Of a stretch of DNA of 55,024 nt, positions 36,024 through 44,860 are shown piece by piece. Each line of letters opens with the position of its first letter. Positions within the stretch are counted from its first letter, which is position 1. The position numbers and the translations under genes were made by a program. Source of the stretch: Clostridia bacterium (GTDB lineage: Bacteria; Bacillota; Clostridia; Christensenellales; Borkfalkiaceae); assembly GCA_017508485.1 (NCBI GenBank), contig JAFVYV010000008.1:1-55024 (forward strand), written 5' to 3'. The notes below the pieces were generated by a model. It ran no database searches. It saw only the letters and a program-made list of their open reading frames with translations, and was not told the origin of the DNA.

Positions 36024-36293
36024 CTAAATTCTATGCATTGAATTAAAAATATCTTCGTGTTGAATACGAATATCAACACCAAGTTTTTCAGCAACTACTG
36101 CTAACTTTTTGTTAACGCTTTCTACCGTTTGGTCTTTAGATAGTTCTACCATCATTACCATAGTAAAATATTCGTCTTGCATGATTGTTTGAGAAATATC
36201 TAAAATGTTAATGTCATTTTCAAATAATACTCCTGAAACTGTTGCAATAATACCTTTTTTATCTTTTCCAATAACTGAAACTATTGCTTTCAT
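36024..36293 (-). CDS. UPF0237 ACT-domain protein
   Basis: A single ACT domain of 89 residues, beginning [23 protein letters not shown] and continuing [22 protein letters not shown], ending [16 protein letters not shown] domains bind small ligands, usually amino acids. Its fixed partner is the UPF0210 protein just downstream. The start at 36293 follows GGAG; the longer frame runs into the promoter region. The ligand is unknown. Confidence 0.92.
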   Translation of the reverse strand: MKAIVSVIGKDKKGIIATVSGVLFENDINILDISQTIMQDEYFTMVMMVELSKDQTVESVNKKLAVVAEKLGVDIRIQHEDIFNSMHRI

Positions 36294-36318
36294 CCTTTTT
36301 CTCCATAAGTTTTTTTTA

Positions 36319-36347
36319 ATTTTAACATACATACAAAATATAATCAA
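36319..36347 (-). promoter_or_regulatory. Sigma-A promoter of the UPF0237-UPF0210 operon
   Basis: -35 TTGATT (36342-36347), 17-base spacer, -10 TAAAAT (36319-36324). Confidence 0.75.
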
Positions 36348-36437
36348 CCTTTTACCAAGGTTTTAACAATTTTATTTTCAAAAACATATAGATACATTGA
36401 TACCTTCTTTTAGTACATATTTTTTAGGAGGTAATTT

Positions 36438-37121
36438 ATGAGTTGTTTTAACTTTAATTGTTTAAATAGAAATAATTGTGGTCAGTCAAACTGTCCAAGA
36501 TATATTCAAGGCCCTACCGGTCCACAAGGTCCAAGAGGGCTTATAGGTCCACAAGGTGCTACCGGTGAACCTGGTCCACAAGGCCCACAAGGTATCCAAG
36601 GCCCAGTTGGTCCTGTTGGTCCTATTGGTGCAACTGGTCCTATTGGTCCACAAGGTCCAACTGGTGCTACCGGTCCACAAGGTCCTCAAGGTATTCAAGG
36701 TCCAGTTGGCCCACAAGGCCCTGTTGCTACCGATATTATTGCAAATTTCTTAAACGATAGTACGGGTGTTTTAGCGATAGGAAGTGATATTCCGCTTGAA
36801 GACTATATTAACCTTAGTGATGGCGATATAACACACGTTACTGAATCCCCTGATTTAACTTTTACAGAAGGTTATTATTTGGTTTCATACTCTGCTAACG
36901 CTACGGCTACCGCTGACGGAAACATAGGTATCGCTATGTATATAAACGACGTTGAACTTCCTGCAAGTGAAAGTTTAACCGACTCTTTAAACGGCAATTT
37001 AGCAAAGTCATATTTAATTAACGTTACTGACGGAACGGTTATCAATTTTGAAACTATCGGTACTGTAACAGGAACGATTAACGACTTAAGCGTTGTAGTA
37101 AGAAAACTTTATACTGAATAA
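36438..37121 (+). CDS. Collagen-like repeat protein with BclA-type C-terminal domain
   Basis: 227 residues. A cysteine-rich N-terminus (Cys 3, 8, 14, 19) is followed by 24 uninterrupted Gly-X-Y triplets (about residues 25-96), mainly GPQ, GPV, GAT and GPI, which should form a collagen triple helix. The C-terminal 130 residues are a beta-rich domain ([32 protein letters not shown]) like the trimerising C1q/TNF-like heads of BclA exosporium proteins. No signal peptide is visible, which is common for spore-surface collagens made in the mother cell. It has a strong AGGAGG site. A spore-coat or exosporium role is inferred. Confidence 0.85.
   Translation: MSCFNFNCLNRNNCGQSNCPRYIQGPTGPQGPRGLIGPQGATGEPGPQGPQGIQGPVGPVGPIGATGPIGPQGPTGATGPQGPQGIQGPVGPQGPVATDIIANFLNDSTGVLAIGSDIPLEDYINLSDGDITHVTESPDLTFTEGYYLVSYSANATATADGNIGIAMYINDVELPASESLTDSLNGNLAKSYLINVTDGTVINFETIGTVTGTINDLSVVVRKLYTE
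36511..36725 (+). repeat. Collagen-coding tandem repeat tract
   Basis: Imperfect 9-base units of the type GGTCCACAA / GGTCCTATT encode the Gly-X-Y triplets. Such tracts vary in length between strains by slippage. Confidence 0.85.
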
Positions 37122-37123
37122 AC

Positions 37124-37155
37124 AAAAAAGGTGTCTTTTTTAGACACCTTTTTAA
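37124..37155. terminator. Bidirectional terminator between collagen-like gene and lgt
   Basis: Hairpin AAAAAGGTGTC / GACACCTTTTT with a T-rich loop, flanked by A and T runs, between convergent genes. Confidence 0.85.
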
Positions 37156-38010
37156 TTACATATTATCTTTTAATAAAAAATTGCTATCAAGTTCTTTTGT
37201 TCTAAAAGAAATTTTCAACCATTTATACACGAATATTAGTAGCACCCCTACCCCTATGAAAATAAATGATTGTACTTGTGATGGAGAAAAGAACCCTGCA
37301 CCACCACGATAGTCCGTTCTTAAAAATTCTATAACAAATCTCCAAACACCGTAACCGATTAAGTAAACTTGTGGTATTATTGTAACTTTTTTGAAATAAA
37401 GAACTGAACAAAGGGCAAATAAAGCGAACAAGAATAATGCTTCATACAATTGAATTGGTACGTAATAACCGTCAGCAGAGCCACCTGGTTCCATAAATAT
37501 TCCACCGAAAACGTATTCCGTACCTAAGTACTTTCCGTGGCAACAACCGGCAAATAAACAGCCTATTCTACCAAATGCGTGTGCAATTAAAATACAAAGT
37601 GGCGCTACCGTTATTATCGTTAAAAAATATTTTAAATGTAGTCCCTTATTTTCTTTTCTAAAATAAAAATGACCAACACCAAAATAAAGACCGATACCAC
37701 CTATTATTCCACCAACAAAGCCACCCATTGCAGTTATACCTGCGTCTTTGAAGTTAAAGCCAAGGTCAGGGTGTGCTAAATAATCGTAAAAAGCTTGGAA
37801 TAGTTTTGCAAAGAAAAAGCCGATTATTATTGCAAAAAAAGCAATAACAAACATAAAGTCTTGTACTTTTGTATCTATCTTTCTTTTATCTGTATAAATT
37901 CTAAACACGGCAAGACAACAAAGAATACCTATTGCTATACATATGCCGTATGGGTAAATTTTTACAGTTTCCCCAAACAAATTAAATTTTAATAAAGGAT
38001 GATTATACAT
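37156..38010 (-). CDS. lgt: Prolipoprotein diacylglyceryl transferase
   Basis: Membrane enzyme that transfers diacylglycerol from phosphatidylglycerol to the lipobox cysteine of prolipoproteins. 284 residues with about seven transmembrane segments. Family motifs are HPLLKFNLFGETVKIYPYGI at the N-terminus, AMGGFVGGIIGG near 92, HAFGRIGCLFAGCCHGK near 145 and WRFVIEFLRTDYRGG near 225. It stands alone with its own promoter and shared terminators. Confidence 0.95.
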   Translation of the reverse strand: MYNHPLLKFNLFGETVKIYPYGICIAIGILCCLAVFRIYTDKRKIDTKVQDFMFVIAFFAIIIGFFFAKLFQAFYDYLAHPDLGFNFKDAGITAMGGFVGGIIGGIGLYFGVGHFYFRKENKGLHLKYFLTIITVAPLCILIAHAFGRIGCLFAGCCHGKYLGTEYVFGGIFMEPGGSADGYYVPIQLYEALFLFALFALCSVLYFKKVTIIPQVYLIGYGVWRFVIEFLRTDYRGGAGFFSPSQVQSFIFIGVGVLLIFVYKWLKISFRTKELDSNFLLKDNM

Positions 38011-38048
38011 TTTTTACCTTCTTTTTTTTCTTTTTTAATTACTTTTTA

Positions 38049-38077
38049 ATTTTAACTTATTTTTTTATAAAAATCAA
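38049..38077 (-). promoter_or_regulatory. Sigma-A promoter of lgt
   Basis: -35 TTGATT (38072-38077), 17-base spacer, -10 TAAAAT (38049-38054). Confidence 0.7.
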
Positions 38078-38108
38078 GACTTTATTGTATAATATATATT
38101 TGCATAAT

Positions 38109-38140
38109 CAAAAAAAGCAGTAAAATTACTGCTTTTTCTT
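38109..38140 (-). terminator. Terminator of the DUF3137-LemA operon
   Basis: Hairpin AAAGCAGTAA / TTACTGCTTT followed by T residues on the minus strand, ending the transcript of the small membrane protein gene. Confidence 0.8.
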
Positions 38141-38472
38141 TATTTTCTAAAAATTCCTTTGTTGTACTTTTTGATTGCGCATAAACTTATTGTTATACCT
38201 ACGGCAAAGCCAACTGCTAAAATAGGTATGGCTACTATTCTAAGTATATCCATTTCTAAAAGCACTCCTGCACAATATAGACAAGAGAATAGAATAAAGC
38301 CGATACCAATTATTATCATACCAAGTCCAACTTTTTTGCCAAAAGGAATTATGTCTTCTTCAGCCACCCTATTTCTATGATAAGTGTGAAGCATTTTGAT
38401 ATTTCCTTTTGTGTTTAATATACCTATAATTATACAAACTATACCAAGAATACCTGTAACAATTTCTTCCAT
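38140..38472 (-). CDS. Small polytopic membrane protein of unknown function
   Basis: 110 residues with three hydrophobic segments (about 5-20, 47-70 and 78-98), separated by a short polar loop containing NTKGNIKMLHTYHRNRV and a basic C-terminus KKYNKGIFRK. The loop recalls small DUF-type membrane proteins I have seen in Clostridia, but I cannot name the family. It lies 11 bases after lemA in the DUF3137-LemA operon, so it may work with them at the membrane. Confidence 0.7.
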   Translation of the reverse strand: MEEIVTGILGIVCIIIGILNTKGNIKMLHTYHRNRVAEEDIIPFGKKVGLGMIIIGIGFILFSCLYCAGVLLEMDILRIVAIPILAVGFAVGITISLCAIKKYNKGIFRK

Positions 38473-38483
38473 TTAATAACCTA

Positions 38484-39143
38484 TTAAAAGAAAACGTCTC
38501 TTGCCTTGTCTTTAATTTCCTTTGATGCAATAAAAGGAATTCTAGTTGTATAACCGTTTTTAGCGGCAACAATTTGTTTTGTAGGCCATGAGAAGATTGC
38601 TTTATTCCAAGCATTGATACTGTCGTTATAAAGTTCCCTTGCGGCAGTAATTTCTCTTTGTAAATACATATTTTGTTTCATTGCATCTTCAATTTCTCTG
38701 TGAGCCTTTAGGTCAGGATAGTTTTCAAATGCAATACTAACGTTTTTAGAAATTTCATCAATTTGTGATTGAACTTCGTTTCTGGCTTCATCACTTGCGC
38801 CACTTCTATACTTTGCTATATTTTCAAAAGTCGTTTTGTCAAGATCAATTGCCTTATCAAGAAGTTTAGCGCAATTTTGTAAAACCATAACTCTTTGTTC
38901 TAAGTAGTTATCAATTTGTGATGCGTTTGTTTGGATTTTTTGTTCAAGTTGTTGGAAATAATTTTTTGCTTTAATTTTCTTAAATAAAAATATTACTCCA
39001 GGAATAATAAGCGGTACCCATAAAAGCACTTCAAAAATCTTTGAACCAACGCCAACAGTTGCCGGTATCTTTTTTGCGATAACGTTAGTATCAAGTCCTT
39101 CTTCCCTAATTTCTGGATTTAGTTCATCTAACATATTTGCCAT
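38484..39143 (-). CDS. lemA: LemA family protein
   Basis: 219 residues with an N-terminal cytoplasmic or hydrophobic part (membrane helix about 36-54, VLLWVPLIIPGVIFLF) followed by the helical LemA domain: NYLEQRVMVLQNCAKLLDKA, then AFENYPDLKAHREIEDAM and REITAARELYNDSINAWNKAIFSWP. LemA proteins are membrane-associated helical bundles with unclear function. The usual LemA N-terminus is shorter, so the extra 30 residues before the helix are unusual. It sits 23 bases after the DUF3137 gene. Confidence 0.88.
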   Translation of the reverse strand: MANMLDELNPEIREEGLDTNVIAKKIPATVGVGSKIFEVLLWVPLIIPGVIFLFKKIKAKNYFQQLEQKIQTNASQIDNYLEQRVMVLQNCAKLLDKAIDLDKTTFENIAKYRSGASDEARNEVQSQIDEISKNVSIAFENYPDLKAHREIEDAMKQNMYLQREITAARELYNDSINAWNKAIFSWPTKQIVAAKNGYTTRIPFIASKEIKDKARDVFF

Positions 39144-39166
39144 AATTAAATTCTCCTTTTGTGTTT

Positions 39167-40861
39167 TTAATATTCAATCTTTTTTGCGACTAAGCCGTGA
39201 TAGCAAACGCCACTTAAAGATTCGTTTTTTTGTTCAAACTTATCAATTTGCATACTGCTGTCTTTTGAAATTGGTATATATTCTAACCAAGGTACTGGAA
39301 CGGCGTGCATACGACCGTCGCCACCAAAAACGGAAACAAATTCTACCCTTTCAACTGAGTAAAAAGATTTTGCAGTTACGTTAATTGTATCAATGCTACC
39401 GTCTTTACCTAAATAAGAAGTCTTAAGTATGCAAGGGGTAACGGTGTCTTCGTGCATAAAGGCGTTGTCGCCTATCGCATTAGCCATTACTTCGTGTTCA
39501 TAATAAGTATAGTTTGTGTCGTAATCTTCAATTTCTTCTAAAGATGCGCAAGGCTCTTCTAAATAAGCAGGTACAGCCATTAACGGTGCAAAATCAAAGA
39601 ATACCGACTTAAAGAACTCTTGGTTAAAGGTTATAAACTTGTTTTTAGCATCATCAACCGAATATGAATAATATTGTGATGCAGAAACGTTCATATCCCA
39701 CTTTTGTGCGTGTTCACTAGTTATAACGTTAAGCCTTTTTATCTTTTCAAACTTAAAGTCGTCACCATAGTTGACTTGGTCAGTTATAAGGTCAACCGTG
39801 TTGTTTTGTGCAAGTGGAGTATACATAACCCTAAACTGAACTTCGTTATCACGGTTAGTTGCGTTAAATAATACGTCAAATTCAGTATTAGTCATTCCTT
39901 GGAAACGACCACCCGTTTCAAGCGCTTTTTCTGCCTTCTTTTTTAACTTCTTTTCACCCTTTTTTATCTTTCTTTCTAAAGCCCTTTCACTTAAGTCGTC
40001 AGCGTGTTCGCCTTGTCTACTAAAAGTAAGGTCGGGCGCTGCTTGTGAGCCGTATAAAAGATAGGTGTTTAAGTTATAAAAAGGTTTTGGTCTTACAATA
40101 GATGCGTGTAAGGTTTGCGTTCTAACCCTTGTTCTATAATGACCGTTGCTATCCCTATAACTTTCCGTCCAAGATATCGTTAAACTGCCGTGGTAGGTTT
40201 GACTACCCATATAATGCACTCTCTTTCTGCAAAACAAGAAAGGATTACCCATAAACTTACCGGAAATAGTATCTAACATTGAACTATCTTCCGTTTGAAA
40301 ATCTATAAAATCGTGATGAGTTTTAAAAAGTTGTTCGTGTTCTTTTGTAAACCTATCTTCAAACACTAACTCTGGAATAGTTTTTTCAATCAACTTAAAA
40401 GGCGTATTATCATCAAAAAGACTATTAAGCGGTGCCATTTGTGATAGCGCTTCGTTATAGAATTTATCTGCCTTTTCCTGATGTTTTTCTTTTAACTTTT
40501 TTGCGTTTTTTATGTTAGGAATAATAACTAATCCAAGCAACAAACTAAAGCCAACTATTAAAACGGCAGGTATTACTATTGCTAAAACGTTAACGTCTAT
40601 AATACCATATATAAGAGCCAAAGCAGATATTACAATTCCTATTATAGAAAGTACTTTTGATGCTTTATTTCTACCAAGCTTTTCATCAATCTTTTTTATA
40701 GTTGCCATTTCCTTTTCGTAACTTTTTACGGTAGCACGGTTCCCTGCAACGTCTATATTAGATTTTTCTAAAAGTTCGTTAAAAGCCTTTTCAGTATGTT
40801 CTAAATGTTCTTTTTTGCCTTGTTCGTTATAATACTTTAACGGTTCGTAAAGCTTCATCAT
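39167..40861 (-). CDS. DUF3137-family membrane protein
   Basis: About 564 residues. An N-terminal helical region (about 1-85) precedes two adjacent transmembrane helices (about 85-130, VLSIIGIVISALALIYGIID and LAIVIPAVLIVGFSLLLGLV). A large cytoplasmic part follows, containing QMAPLNSLFDDNTPF, then a beta-rich domain with FDVLFNATNRDNEVQFRVMY typical of DUF3137. It is the first gene of an operon with lemA, a recurring neighbour. The start (40861) follows an AAGG site; the longer frame begins inside the -35 box of the promoter. Function unknown. Confidence 0.75.
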   Translation of the reverse strand: MMKLYEPLKYYNEQGKKEHLEHTEKAFNELLEKSNIDVAGNRATVKSYEKEMATIKKIDEKLGRNKASKVLSIIGIVISALALIYGIIDVNVLAIVIPAVLIVGFSLLLGLVIIPNIKNAKKLKEKHQEKADKFYNEALSQMAPLNSLFDDNTPFKLIEKTIPELVFEDRFTKEHEQLFKTHHDFIDFQTEDSSMLDTISGKFMGNPFLFCRKRVHYMGSQTYHGSLTISWTESYRDSNGHYRTRVRTQTLHASIVRPKPFYNLNTYLLYGSQAAPDLTFSRQGEHADDLSERALERKIKKGEKKLKKKAEKALETGGRFQGMTNTEFDVLFNATNRDNEVQFRVMYTPLAQNNTVDLITDQVNYGDDFKFEKIKRLNVITSEHAQKWDMNVSASQYYSYSVDDAKNKFITFNQEFFKSVFFDFAPLMAVPAYLEEPCASLEEIEDYDTNYTYYEHEVMANAIGDNAFMHEDTVTPCILKTSYLGKDGSIDTINVTAKSFYSVERVEFVSVFGGDGRMHAVPVPWLEYIPISKDSSMQIDKFEQKNESLSGVCYHGLVAKKIEY

Positions 40862-40889
40862 AAAACCTTTTTTCTCCAGTGTTTTTATA

Positions 40890-40918
40890 AGTATATCACA
40901 TAAAAAAGTGTTTGTCAA
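40890..40918 (-). promoter_or_regulatory. Sigma-A promoter of the DUF3137-lemA operon
   Basis: -35 TTGACA (40913-40918), 17-base spacer, -10 TATACT (40890-40895). Confidence 0.8.
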
Positions 40919-40934
40919 TTTTGGATTTTATTAA

Positions 40935-40966
40935 AAAAGACAGTAAATTTTACTGTCTTTTAATAT
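40935..40966 (-). terminator. Terminator of the DUF1538/PII operon
   Basis: Hairpin AAAGACAGTAAA / TTTACTGTCTTT with an adjoining T run on the minus strand. Confidence 0.75.
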
Positions 40967-41640
40967 TAAAGAGTATTTATTCCTAAAACGGTATCAACAG
41001 GTAAGGTAAAGATTACTCCGTGAGCATCGGTATTTCCACCTGCTTTTTCCATAATCGCTTTCATAATACCGTCACGGCTTTCACGCTTTGCTACGATATA
41101 AACCATTTCCTTTTCTTCACTAATAGGAACGCCAAAGAAATTTGCCATCTCTGCCCCTGTGCCTTTTGCTTTTACCACGGTACCACCTTTTGCACCTGCT
41201 TCACGGGCGGCAGTCATAACTAACTCCGTATTACCTTTATCAACTATCGTTATTATTAAAACGTTTTTACTTAATTCTAAACTCATTTCTTCTTCCCCCT
41301 TCTTTTCTATTGGGTTTTCTCCTACAAAATATTTTAATGAAGAACTACCACCAACGCTATCTAATGGAACAAACACGGCAACGCCGTTACCTTGATTTGC
41401 TATACCCATTTCCATTACAAGCGCCGTTTTCAGTTCAACCAAATTTTCTTCTCTAACAAGCGTTCTTAGCATTACCTTTTCAGTATCTTCTAACCCTAAA
41501 AGACTTAAAGTACTTTCAGTTGCCGTACCGTTACAAAATACGCTTACTACGCTGTTTAATCCTTTTTTATGGAAAAAGTCAAGATAATCTTTTTCATCTT
41601 CTCTTTTAATAATTGCAATTAAATATTGTAAACCCTGCAT
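40966..41640 (-). CDS. Double-domain PII-like regulatory protein
   Basis: 224 residues that look like two PII-like (GlnB-fold) domains in tandem. The C-terminal half (about 125-224) is the clearer: NVLIITIVDKGNTELVMTAA, then GAKGGTVVKAKGTG where the T-loop of PII proteins would be, EMVYIVAKRESRDGIMKAI and a final GVIFTLPVDTVLGI. The N-terminal half (about 1-100) repeats the pattern from YLIAIIKREDEKDYLDFFHK to NGVAVFVPLDSVGG. It lies ten bases after the DUF1538 transporter gene and probably gates it in response to a nucleotide or metabolite. The ligand is unknown. Confidence 0.8.
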   Translation of the reverse strand: MQGLQYLIAIIKREDEKDYLDFFHKKGLNSVVSVFCNGTATESTLSLLGLEDTEKVMLRTLVREENLVELKTALVMEMGIANQGNGVAVFVPLDSVGGSSSLKYFVGENPIEKKGEEEMSLELSKNVLIITIVDKGNTELVMTAAREAGAKGGTVVKAKGTGAEMANFFGVPISEEKEMVYIVAKRESRDGIMKAIMEKAGGNTDAHGVIFTLPVDTVLGINTL

Positions 41641-41650
41641 AAAACTTCTC

Positions 41651-43183
41651 CTATTCGATAATTTCTTCGCTGGTTGATTCGACTTTTTCTGCTTTTTTGA
41701 TTTTGTTCATCTTTAGTTTATAAACAAGACCAAGTATTTGTATAGTTATTAGTGGTGTCATTGCTACAAACGCAACTACGCCAAAACCTTCCGTTGCGAT
41801 ATTGCCACCAACTGCTTCGCAAAAACCTAATGCTAACGGCATTAAAAAACTTGCAGTCATTGCCCCTGACGCTACGCCACCAGAGTCAAACGCTATTGCC
41901 GTGAACATTTCTGGAACGACAAAGGTTAGAACTAATGATATTAAATAGCACGGTATTAAAAAATACATAATAGGAATACCTAATAGTATTCTAAGCATCG
42001 CAAGTCCTATTGAAAAACTTACGCCTATCATTAAACTTATTGATAGTGCTTTTTTAGGAATAGTACCTGAAGTTAGTTCAAAAACTTGTTTTGTTAAAAC
42101 GTGAACGGCTGGTTCTGCCGCTACTACGAAAAAGCCTATAACCATACCGATAGGAACGATTATCCAGTTATATGAAAGGTTTCCTATTGCACTACCTAAA
42201 TAACTACCAACTGATAAGAACCCTACGTTTACACCCGTTAAGAATAAAACTAAACCAATGTAAGTGTATAGAACACCTATTAGTATTTTTGCGATATTTT
42301 GTTTTGTTAATTTTGCGCCAAAAAGTTGGAAGATAAAGAAGAAGGCAACTATAGGAAGTAATGCTATAAACACTTCTTTCATATATTCAGGAAGGGCTAT
42401 GCCAAATAATTTTATTAACTCTTGTGAGTTTGAAACCGTTATCATTTCTTTCGTAGGGATTTCAATACTTACAGGCTTAAAAATTATTCCTAAAATCATT
42501 ACGGCAATAATAGGTCCTATTGAACAAAGTGCCGTTAAACCAAAACCGTCAGTTCCGTCTTTACTATCATTTTTAATAGATGCTATACCCGTACCGATTG
42601 CAATAATAAAAGGTACGCTCATTGGTCCAGTCGTTACCCCACCAGAGTCAAATGCAAGTGGTATAAATGCTTTTGGTACGAAAAAACTTAAAACAAAAGC
42701 AGTTATATAGAAAAATATCAATAAATATGATAGTTTAATCTTTAACACCACTCTTAAAACGGCTATAACTAAAAATACGCCAACACCTACGCCTATTGTT
42801 ATTATTAACACCCAAGGTCCTATAGTTTTTGCAAGTTGACCTGCTAAAACTTGTAAGTCAGGCTCTGAAATTGTAATCAATACGCCAACTATAAAGCATA
42901 TAAACATAATTAGCCATATTTTTTTAGTTTTTACAACCGAAGCACCTACGTATTCACCTATTTTCGTCATAGCAGTATCAGCACCTAAAGTAAAAAAGCC
43001 CATACCGACTACAACTAAAAATACACCAAGTAAAAAGGCTAAAAATAGCCCACTATCCATAGGTGTTATTGTAAAACAAAGAAGTAAAACTATACCTGCT
43101 ATCGGTAAAACAGAAAGGCACGCTTCTTTAACTTTTTCTAATATAATGGTCTTATCGTTAGCCAAAAAAATGCGTTTTTTCAT
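41651..43183 (-). CDS. DUF1538 family membrane transporter
   Basis: A 510-residue integral membrane protein with about 12 hydrophobic segments. It is internally duplicated: each half ends with the same signature, FDSGGVTTGPM near residue 180 and FDSGGVASGAM near 435, each followed by a Gly-rich segment and FG(L/V)xA. DUF1538 proteins are presumed transporters, with no established substrate to my knowledge. The first gene of a two-gene operon with a double PII-like protein, it starts after AAGGAGG. Confidence 0.85.
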   Translation of the reverse strand: MKKRIFLANDKTIILEKVKEACLSVLPIAGIVLLLCFTITPMDSGLFLAFLLGVFLVVVGMGFFTLGADTAMTKIGEYVGASVVKTKKIWLIMFICFIVGVLITISEPDLQVLAGQLAKTIGPWVLIITIGVGVGVFLVIAVLRVVLKIKLSYLLIFFYITAFVLSFFVPKAFIPLAFDSGGVTTGPMSVPFIIAIGTGIASIKNDSKDGTDGFGLTALCSIGPIIAVMILGIIFKPVSIEIPTKEMITVSNSQELIKLFGIALPEYMKEVFIALLPIVAFFFIFQLFGAKLTKQNIAKILIGVLYTYIGLVLFLTGVNVGFLSVGSYLGSAIGNLSYNWIIVPIGMVIGFFVVAAEPAVHVLTKQVFELTSGTIPKKALSISLMIGVSFSIGLAMLRILLGIPIMYFLIPCYLISLVLTFVVPEMFTAIAFDSGGVASGAMTASFLMPLALGFCEAVGGNIATEGFGVVAFVAMTPLITIQILGLVYKLKMNKIKKAEKVESTSEEIIE

Positions 43184-43213
43184 AGTCTTCCTCCTTGTTT
43201 TTATTTCTAGTAA

Positions 43214-43242
43214 AGTATATCAACTTTTTTATTTTTTGTCAA
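43214..43242 (-). promoter_or_regulatory. Sigma-A promoter of the DUF1538/PII operon
   Basis: -35 TTGACA (43237-43242), 17-base spacer, -10 TATACT (43214-43219). Confidence 0.8.
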
Positions 43243-43268
43243 TGTTAAAAGTTGTTAATATATAAACA

Positions 43269-43312
43269 AAAAGAGTGCTTTCTTTTATAGAAAACACTCT
43301 AATTTTTATAAA
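43269..43312 (-). terminator. Terminator of pyk
   Basis: Imperfect hairpin AGAGTGTTTTC / GAAAGCACTCT followed by T residues on the minus strand, directly after the pyk stop codon. Confidence 0.75.
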
Positions 43313-43314
43313 AA

Positions 43315-44727
43315 TTAAATTTCTTCAATTTTAATAATGTTTGTCGTTCCTGACTTACCAGGCGTTGTACCACCTGTGATAACTAACTTGTCGCCCTTTC
43401 TTAAAGATAAAACGTCTTTAACGGTGTTCTTTGCCATATAGAAAAGAACGTCTGTTGAAGTAAAGGTTTCACAAATTTCTGGTATAACACCCCAAGAAAG
43501 CGCAAGTTTACGCCACGTTTTTTCGTTAGTTGTTAAACCTACGATAGGAACAGGTGGACGGAATCTTGAAATCATTCTTGCAGTAGTTCCTGAAAGTGAA
43601 CAAACGGCAACTGCCTTTGCGTGAACGTCTATTGCCATACCACAAGTTGAGTGTGAAATAGCGTCCATCGTATTGCTAATGCTAAATTCCGTTTTATAGA
43701 AAAGTTTTTCGTAATCAATATTGTTTTCAGCAGTTTCAGCAATTTTTGCCATTGTTTTTACCGTTTCAATTGGGTATTTACCGGCTGCCGTTTCCCCTGA
43801 TAACATTATTGCACTAGTACCGTCGTAAACTGCGTTTGCTACGTCTGATATTTCTGCACGGGTTGGTCTTGGTTTTGTTACCATTGATTCAAGCATTTCC
43901 GTTGCAGTAATAACACGTTTACCAAGCATTATACATTTTGAAATAAGTTGTTTTTGAATTGCAGGTAAACATTCAAAAGGAATTTCTACACCCATATCGC
44001 CACGGGCTACCATAATGCCGTCGCAATATTTAGCAATTTCTTCAATATTATCTACGCCTGATTGATTTTCAATTTTAGCGATAAGTTCAATATCGTCCGC
44101 TTTTAATTCTTTTAAGTAGTTTCTAACGTCAATTAAGTCTTGCGCAGTTGAAACGAAAGAACAAGCAATATAATCAATGCCGTGTTCAACACCAAACTTA
44201 ATGTCGCACTTATCTTGCTCAGATAAATATTTTTGATGTAAAACTTTGTTAGGGAAACTCATACTCTTTCTATCAGAAAGCGTTCCACCGTTAATTACCT
44301 TACATATTATATCGTTATTTTCAATCTTTTCAATTTCAAATGAAAGTAAACCGTCGTTTAATAAAATCGTATCGCCTACTGATAATTCTTTGTGAAGTTC
44401 AGGATAACTAACTGATACAATCTTTTCATTGCCAACAACTTCGTTAGTAGTGAAAGTAAATTTATCACCTGATTTTAATTCTATCTTTTTATTTTCAAAA
44501 GTCTTAATACGATATTCAGGACCTTTCGTATCAAGCATAATTGCGATAGGAAGTTTAAGTTCGGTTCTAACTTCTTTTATATATTCAATTCTTTGTTTAT
44601 GTTCTTCGTGCGTGCTGTGAGAAAAGTTAAGACGCGCTACGTTCATACCTGCTTTACATAAACCGTAAATAATTTCTTTAAATTCACTTGCAGGGCCAAT
44701 TGTACATACAATTTTTGTCTTTCTCAT
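43315..44727 (-). CDS. pyk: Pyruvate kinase
   Basis: Glycolytic enzyme converting PEP and ADP to pyruvate and ATP. About 470 residues, beginning RKTKIVCTIGPAS. Further motifs are NVARLNFSHSTHEEH near 34, MLDTKGPEYRIKT near 69, the catalytic lysine segment IELIAKIENQSGV near 220, MVARGDMGVEIPF near 247 and EMLESMVTKPRPTRAE near 295. It lacks the extra C-terminal PEP-utiliser domain found in Bacillus Pyk. The start at 44727 follows AAGGAC; the longer frame has no family N-terminus. Confidence 0.96.
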   Translation of the reverse strand: MRKTKIVCTIGPASEFKEIIYGLCKAGMNVARLNFSHSTHEEHKQRIEYIKEVRTELKLPIAIMLDTKGPEYRIKTFENKKIELKSGDKFTFTTNEVVGNEKIVSVSYPELHKELSVGDTILLNDGLLSFEIEKIENNDIICKVINGGTLSDRKSMSFPNKVLHQKYLSEQDKCDIKFGVEHGIDYIACSFVSTAQDLIDVRNYLKELKADDIELIAKIENQSGVDNIEEIAKYCDGIMVARGDMGVEIPFECLPAIQKQLISKCIMLGKRVITATEMLESMVTKPRPTRAEISDVANAVYDGTSAIMLSGETAAGKYPIETVKTMAKIAETAENNIDYEKLFYKTEFSISNTMDAISHSTCGMAIDVHAKAVAVCSLSGTTARMISRFRPPVPIVGLTTNEKTWRKLALSWGVIPEICETFTSTDVLFYMAKNTVKDVLSLRKGDKLVITGGTTPGKSGTTNIIKIEEI

Positions 44728-44786
44728 TCTATATACGTCCTTATAAAATTTTATATCTGGTAAAAAGTCCAACTTTCACCTGTATA

Positions 44787-44816
44787 AATATAACACATAT
44801 TCTTTTTTAATGTCAA
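44787..44816 (-). promoter_or_regulatory. Sigma-A promoter of pyk
   Basis: -35 TTGACA (44811-44816), 18-base spacer, -10 TATATT (44787-44792), followed by a leader of about 55 bases. Confidence 0.7.
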
Positions 44817-44860
44817 TTTTATAAATATAAAAAAATTATCTTTTTAAAATTTTTTTTGTA

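Noticed and set aside
36511..36725. CRISPR-like or satellite repeat array
   Set aside because: The periodicity is nine bases in frame and encodes Gly-X-Y collagen triplets.
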